DNA of 64,000 nucleotides from Gadus chalcogrammus (Eukaryota > Chordata > Actinopteri > Gadiformes > Gadidae), in assembly GCF_026213295.1 (NCBI RefSeq), contig NC_079418.1, forward strand, positions 2,479,887-2,543,886, given 5' to 3'. A program made the position numbers and the translations under genes. Below are positions 58,621 through 64,000 of this stretch, piece by piece. Under the pieces are notes generated by a model, which was not told the DNA's origin, searched no databases, and saw only the letters and a list, made by a program, of their open reading frames with translations. Every line of letters begins with the position of its first letter. The stretch's first letter is position 1.

Positions 58621-59675
58621 CCATGGCACTGCTGGAGGACCATGCAAATGGCAGGATTCAGAGGGAGAGGATCTTCAGGGACCATAACGATTTATTGGCC
58701 CATGATGATGACTCACTTGCGAGAGTGAAGAGCTGGAACTATGGACCAGCTCTTCACTCTCGCAAGGATCCTGGACGGGACCTGGGAGTATGCCCATCCG
58801 GTCTACATGTGTTTTGTGGATCTGGAGAAGGCGTATGACCGGGTCCCCCGGGAGAAACTGTCGGAGGTGCTGCGGGAGTATGGGGTAAGGGGGTCTCTCC
58901 TCAGGGCCATCCAATCTCTGTACTCCCAAAGCGAGAGCTGTGTTCGCGTCCTCGGCAGCCAGTCAGTTTCGTTCTCAGTGGGTGTTGGGCTGCGCCTTGT
59001 CACCAATCCTGTTTGTGATATACATGGACAGGATATCGAGGTGTAGTCGTGGTGGGGAGGGGTTGCAGTTCGGTGGTCTGAGGATCTCGTCACTGCTTTT
59101 TGCAGATGATGTGGTCCTCATTGGATCATCGGCCTGTGACCTTCAGCACTCACTGGATCAGCTGGTGGCCAAGTGTGAAGCGGCAGACGCAGGTCCTCAC
59201 CACTTTGGGGTTCCTGGCAACCGGCTGTTTCCAACGGGAATTGGCAGACAGGTAAGTGTTTCATGTAGCTACATCTTAGAACCTGTTTTCACATTTAAGC
59301 ATAATTGGCTCAATATTTATTTTGTTTCCCACCCTGTAGATACGGTATATCACATTCCTCAGTGCCATAATGCCTATCTTTTTGAATGGCATCATACGTA
59401 TGGGCAGTCGATACATCTGGTTTCCCTACACAGTGGAAGAACAGGCTGAGATTAAATGGCAATTTGCAGCAATGTCCGGCTTCCCAAACATAATCGGCGC
59501 AATTGACTGCACTCATATTGCTAGGCTCCATCTGAAAATGAGTTTGTTTACGTCAACCGAAAGCACGTGCACACTATTAATGTTCACGTTATATGTGTTG
59601 CCCATATGATCTTAACAAACATGGTGGCACGTTGGCCTGATGCAACACATGATTCCTTTATTCTGACACACAGTA
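58621..59675 (+). pseudogene. Harbinger (HARBI1-like) transposase, interrupted
   Basis: The first piece (58623-58715) reads MALLEDHANGRIQRERIF and RDHNDLLAHDDD. After the LINE insert come TTLGFLATG-type sequence (about 59190-59250), an intron, then the piece with GIIRMGSRYIWFPYTVEEQ and MSGFPNIIGAIDCTHI, whose Asp is part of the DDE centre. A frame change near 59525 precedes remnants of the HTI and ARWPDATHDSF blocks. HARBI1-type transposases need a Myb-like partner, a remnant of which is seen at 46444. The copy is non-functional. Confidence 0.7.
58716..59187 (+). pseudogene. LINE reverse-transcriptase fragment with inverted 5' junction
   Basis: Encodes FVDLEKAYDRVPREKLSEVL, then, after a frame change near 59000, ILFVIYMDRISR and LLFADDVVLIGSS (the FADD catalytic motif). 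The left border is a 21-bp perfect inverted repeat, 58716-58736 and 58746-58766, with a 9-bp spacer. It is truncated inside the RT domain at about 59187. The LINE family is not assigned with confidence. Confidence 0.75.
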
Positions 59676-59683
59676 GTGTAGGG

Positions 59684-60098
59684 CAGTGGTTCCCAACCTT
59701 TTTTGACCAGTGTACCCCTTGAGCTGGTTTCCATGTTAAAAGTACCCCCTCTCTCATGCCTTAATGTGTACTTATATTTAACCCTTTTTCTTTATGTCTA
59801 ATCCACCTGCTCATTTAAATAATACCATATACAATTATTGTGAGTGAAAAAAAATACCTTTTATTCAGTTTAATGAGACATTTGCGCTTGCCTGTCTTTC
59901 AAAAGCTTTGACAGTTCTGGGGGCAGTGTGGCAACAGCCACCATCAAGCTGCTCTCCACATTCAGTCCGTTTCTCTGCTTGGTTTTGATGTGAGTCAGGG
60001 CTGAGAAGGTCACTTCACACATGTAAGTTGATCCAAAAGGCAATAGTTAATTTAATGCACATTTCCCCAGCTCAGGATATTCCTTTTCAACTTCACAC
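59684..60098 (-). pseudogene. hAT transposase C-terminal remnant and element end
   Basis: The left end cagtggttcccaacctttt (59684) is a classic hAT terminus. On the minus strand, 60090-59880 encodes FGSTYMCEVTFSALT and LPPELSKLLKDRQAQMSH, the hAT dimerisation end with the Glu. It is cut by the gypsy LTR at 60099. Confidence 0.75.
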
Positions 60099-60689
60099 TG
60101 TTACGGCTCCAGGATGTTAGCTTGCTACGTCTAGGGGGGGGAGTAGGGGAACCATAACACATATTACTGTTAGGCTGACTGGGAGAACAACAAAACAGGG
60201 CACAACAGCAAACTGGATACGTAAGTGTGTTTATTTAGCTAGCGATCCGCCAAGGGGAATAGGGAACTATAAGCGGAGCCAAATCAAAGAAAACAAGATA
60301 AAGTGACAACTAACTAGTGCACACATACAACCTAGCTAATACATACAGAGGGTGGCCCCGCTTCTAACCTGATGTGATAACAGAGTAAATCTACGTGATG
60401 GTAGTGTAAACCCAAGGGTATCTTACCTATTCACCTAAACCCCTATGGCATCTTACAAACAAAAGGCAACAGCACGACACAGGCAGACAATGGCCTTTCC
60501 CATGGAGACAAAACAGGTGCAAGTTATCAAGGCCTGATGACACTGATTGGCCAACAGACAGCTCCCAGATTGGACAGGGGGTTGGACGATGGTGGAGGAA
60601 CAGCCAATGGTGTGAGACCTACAGAGAACGAGAGCGGAGACACAGGAAAACAACCACACACGTAACACCCCCACCCATAAGAGCAAACA

Positions 60690-63567
60690 TCACACACGAG
60701 AAAGGGCATCCGCACACATATTCTCGGAGCCCTTCTTGTGACGAATCACCAGGTTGTACCCCTGCACAATCAGCGCCCACCGCATGAGGCACTGATTCTG
60801 ATTATGCCTCCGGTGGAAAAACACCAGTAGACTGTGATCCGTGAAGATCACAATAGGCCTAGAACTCGATCCCAAATAAACTTAAAAAAAAACTGGAGCG
60901 CAAACAGCAAAGCCAGAGCTTCCTGTCGACAGTAGAATACCGTGTCTGGCACTCATTGAACTTCCGTAAGAAGTAGCAGACCGGATGGTCCAGACCGATG
61001 GAATCCTCCTGGATATGAACGGCACCATCACCTACTTTACATGCGTCTACCTCCATCTTAAATGGCTTCTCAAAGTCAGGAGCCACCAGAACAGGGGTAC
61101 TACATAGCAGAGCCTTAACGGAAGCAAAAGCGTGTTGGCAATCTGGAGACCACGCAAACGGGACAAAGGGGCTCAACAGACTAGTCAGCGGGGCGACAAC
61201 AGGGGAAAAATTCCTACAGAAACCACGATAGTAACCAGCCATACCCAAGAAGCGGCGCAGCTCACGCCGGGTGGTGGGCACTGGGAAGGCAGTGATAGCA
61301 GTCACCTTAGCCTCCACAGGGCGCACTTCACAACCTCCAACCCGTTTACCAAGGTAAGTAACGGTAGCACTACCGAACTCACATTTTGCCAAATGCAGCG
61401 CCAAGGAAGCCCTCGCCAAACGCTGGAACACTGTTGTCAAGGTATTTACAGGATACAACTTAAGCATGTTGACGAGGCAAATTCTTGACTTGCGCCTCTG
61501 ATCTGGAGTCTGTATAACATAATCTGTGTCACTGAACTTCCGTCCCACACAATAAGGACCGGAGAAACGGGCAGAGAGCGAGGATCCAGGAATGGGCAGC
61601 AGAACTAGAACCGGGTCCTCTGTCTGCAGTGAGCGTGGGACAGCCTTCTCGTTATACCGCTCCAGTGCAGAACCTATCTTTTGCATAGCAATAAGCTTAT
61701 TACAAGTTACCGGTAGAGGCAATGGGTCGAGACTAAGGCCAGCACACTCAACGGCACTGTTCTTATCAGGCTGCGGAGGGGGCACAGGGGTAGAACCAGT
61801 AACCTCATTTACGTCCCCTACTGGGACAAGAAAGGAGTCAGATAGGTCAACCACATCACTCAATGTTCGGGACTGCGCCCGTGTGACAGCACCCACTGGA
61901 AAAATCCCAGGGAATCTCTCGGCTAACTCATCCTCAGCGTTAGCTTCGGGACAGTCCAATACCTCCAACATAGGCAGCACTCTGCCTCCAGCAATATCAT
62001 TGCCCATGATAAACTGAACGCCTTTTACCGGCAGGTTATGACGTACCCCGACTTTGAAAACTCCACTGACTAAATCACATTTTAAATGTACCAGGTGCAA
62101 GGGGACCGGCACAAACCCCATCTCTATGCCCTGAACCAAAACACTGGAACCACAGAATGAGTCACTTGACAATGGCACTACATCAGAGAGGATAAACGAC
62201 TGGGCCGCCCCAGTGTCTCGGAGAATCTGAACCTTTTTCTGGTCCTTTGGATCACCGGTCAGTGACACGAGACCACTCAAAATGAATGGTTTGTAGCTGG
62301 GGTCAGGAAGGTCAGAAATGCACACAGTCGGCACAACTGCAACACAGCAAGAAACTGTACTCACCAATCCAACCCCCTTTGGTTGTTGAATGGGCGGTGG
62401 ATGATTTCTCATACGAAGCTGACAGTCAGCAATTAAATGGCCAAGTTCATGACAATAATAACACTCCCGTTCCTCCCTAGAACGTAAAGGTAGCGAAACT
62501 GACCTGCGAAACTGAGTGGTTGGAGAGGTAGAGAACGAATGAGCGGGCTTGTGGGTGAGTACAAACTCGTCCGCTAATACAGCTGCCTGGGACAGTGACA
62601 CCACTTTTTGCTCATTCAAGTATGTTACTATGCGTTCTGATACACTATTCTTGAATTCCTCCAGCAGGACTAATTCTCGAAGAGAGGAAAAATCTGTAGT
62701 TTTAGTGGCGGTGCACCACCGATCAAACAAGGTGGCCTTCTCTCGAGCAAACTCCATGAAAGTACGATCAGGAGACTTTTTGCAACCCCTAAACTTTTGT
62801 CTATATGCCTCAGGCACTAACTCATACGCACGAAGAACAGTGGTTTTAACAATTTCGTAATCTAGACTGTCCTCCAACGAAATGGACGCCAACACCTCTT
62901 GAGCTTTACCAGATAGTTTACACTGAAGCAAAAGGGGCCACACCTCTTTAGGCCACTGCATAGAAACTGCGATGCGTTCAAACACACCAAAATAAGAATC
63001 GATTTCCGATTCCCGGAACTGCGGAACCAAAGCCATTTGTTTAGTCACATCCAATGTGCCAAATGAGCTAGCTAGTGGAGAAGAGAGGGTGGTTTGGGTT
63101 GAACGTGCCGCACTTGCAGCCTCCAATTCCAACCTCCGTAGTTTCACCTCCTTCTCTGCCTCAATCCGTCGAATCTCCAGTTGGTGCTCACGCTCAGCTT
63201 GCCTCTCTCCACGCTCAGCCTCCATTTGCAAGCGGGCCAACCTTACTTTCAGACGGGCGTCCTGAGACGACATTGATAACGTAGGTGACAACGGATTAAA
63301 GCGTGGTAAGGTAGCGGGTGGCTTAGCCTCTGCCCCAGCCTGAATGTCCTCCCTGGCATCACTACAAGGAGAAGCCACATTCACACCAAGCACCTCCTTG
63401 CCCACCAGCATATCCACGACACACTCCTTAAGTCTCGCTTTGAGCAGGGTCCCCTGAACTGGAAACTCAAAATGAGCCGCTATGGCATATAAATCAGCCT
63501 TCCGGCATCTGTCAATTCGATCCATAGACGGATCAGCCAAAAAGACACCCAAATCAAAAGCCTCCAT
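60690..63567 (-). pseudogene. Rearranged Gag-Pol ORF of Ty3/gypsy element
   Basis: A 902-residue ORF (63567-60859) starts MEAFDLGVFLADPSM. Gag has a charged coiled region (RQAEREHQLEIRRIEAEKE), a capsid/SCAN-like part and the zinc knuckle CYYCHELGHLIADC. Protease follows with RDTGAAQSFIL. It then jumps to an integrase C-terminal GPY/F segment (SARFSGPYCVGRKFSDTDY...VNMLKLYP) and then to the RT thumb (LHLAKCEF, TYLGKRVGG, FLGMAGYYRGFC) and RNase H. A frame change near 60880 leads to IVIFTDHSLL and HKKGSENMCADALSR at 60690. RT palm, integrase HHCC and core are absent. The element cannot transpose by itself, but the long open frame and matching LTRs suggest mobilisation in trans. Confidence 0.88.
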
Positions 63568-63683
63568 AACGAGCCCTACAAAAACAACTACTGCCTATCC
63601 TATACACACAAACCAGCTACACTATGTGCACACCTGCATCGAACACCTCACAGCCAGCCCGACGTGGAGTCCTACAATGAGGA

Positions 63684-63701
63684 ATCCCGGACGAGCCCCC
63701 A
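63684..63701 (-). other. tRNA-Pro primer binding site
   Basis: On the minus strand it reads TGGGGGCTCGTCCGGGAT, the sequence also used by murine leukaemia virus, four bases from the LTR edge. Confidence 0.95.
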
Positions 63702-64000
63702 AATATGTTACGGCTCCAGGATGTTAGCTTGCTACGTCTAGGGGGGGGAGTAGGGGAACCATAACACATATTACTGTTAGGCTGACTGGGAGAACAACAA
63801 AACGGGGCACAACAGCAAACTGGATACGTAAGTGTGTTTATTTAGCTAGTGATCCGCCAAGGGGAATAGGGAACTATAAGCGGAGCCAAATCAAAGAAAA
63901 CAAGATAAAGTGACAACTAACTAGTGCACACATACAACCTAGCTAATACATACAGAGGGTGACCCCGCTTCTAACCTGATGTGATAACAGAGTAAATCTA

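Larger units (their letters stand above)
54632..59683 (+). mobile_element. PIF/Harbinger copy, interrupted twice
   Basis: The left block (ccgtcaaactcagtg...) is followed by 54920-55287. That piece matches 46735-46960 in inverse and runs into a transposase N-terminal region that resumes at 58610 after a hAT insertion. The coding sequence is interrupted again by LINE sequence at 58716-59187. The 3' side is cut at 59684 by another hAT end. Confidence 0.65.
60099..64000 (-). mobile_element. Ty3/gypsy retrotransposon, rearranged, right LTR cut by window
   Basis: The 3' LTR is 60099-60667 (TGTTACGG to CGTAACA) and the 5' LTR starts at 63706 and runs past 64000. The two are almost identical over the shared part (for example, gggtggccc versus gggtgaccc). 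A perfect 18-nt tRNA-Pro primer site lies at 63684-63701, and a polypurine tract (complement of cccccaccca) at 60668-60677. The internal region lacks the integrase core and most of RT. Confidence 0.92.

Overview
The window reads as ray-finned fish (teleost) genomic DNA. It has spliced genes with GT-AG introns, very long (GT)n/(AC)n microsatellites, and an extreme density of nested transposons of typical teleost types: hAT/ZBED and ZMYM1-like, PIF/Harbinger, DIRS, Ty3/gypsy, L1-like LINEs, an endogenous retrovirus and many MITEs. There are no bacterial-type operons, rRNA, tRNA or CRISPR. The species cannot be named from the sequence.

Layout. 0-2 kb: broken transposase-derived ORF (Tnp2/CACTA-like by resemblance) split by a clean solo LTR. 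2.1-4.7 kb: SAMD3-like gene with a 5-bp slippage frameshift and an early stop in its last exon. 5.7-9.5 kb: G2E3-like HECT E3 ubiquitin ligase with conserved splice sites and catalytic Cys; two repeats sit in its last intron and one exon has lost its expected acceptor. 9.5-13.6 kb: structurally complete ZBED-type hAT transposon with an 8-bp target duplication, inserted in one arm of an older fold-back structure that also carries a 70-bp palindrome and a TRIM (13.7-14.6 kb). 14.8-16.2 kb: two MITEs and an L1 remnant. 16.3-19.5 kb (minus): multi-exon integrase-core gene with a frameshift. 20.9-22.6 kb: 560-bp tandem repeats related to PIF/Harbinger ends found elsewhere in the window. 22.6-26.5 kb: 5'-truncated CsRn1-like Ty3/gypsy element.

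27.7-31.5 kb: MITE split by a ZMYM1-like hAT. 31.9-40.0 kb: hAT-type MITE split by an endogenous retrovirus with two LTRs, a tRNA-Trp-like primer site and decayed integrase and envelope remnants. 40.4-45.4 kb: minus-strand small-exon gene whose first visible exon is split by a second ZMYM1-like hAT (4.47 kb). 45.4-54.6 kb: DIRS-like remnant containing a 1.1-kb Harbinger element and, beyond a LINE fragment, a 5.76-kb element with terminal inverted repeats, an ATAT target duplication, scattered subterminal repeats and a DDE-like transposase of a family I cannot assign; a solo LTR of the 32-kb retrovirus family sits in that transposase. 54.6-59.7 kb: Harbinger copy split by a hAT element (itself holding other repeats) and by a LINE fragment with an inverted junction. 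59.7-60.1 kb: 3' part of a minus-strand hAT transposase. 60.1-64.0 kb: minus-strand Ty3/gypsy element with a perfect tRNA-Pro primer site and a rearranged Gag-Pol ORF; its 5' LTR runs off the window.

Only the SAMD3-like gene, the HECT ligase and perhaps the integrase-core gene look like host-type genes. Almost everything else is a record of sequential insertion, and exact target duplications allow much of the nesting order to be read. The best candidate for something under-described is the 48.4-54.2 kb element.
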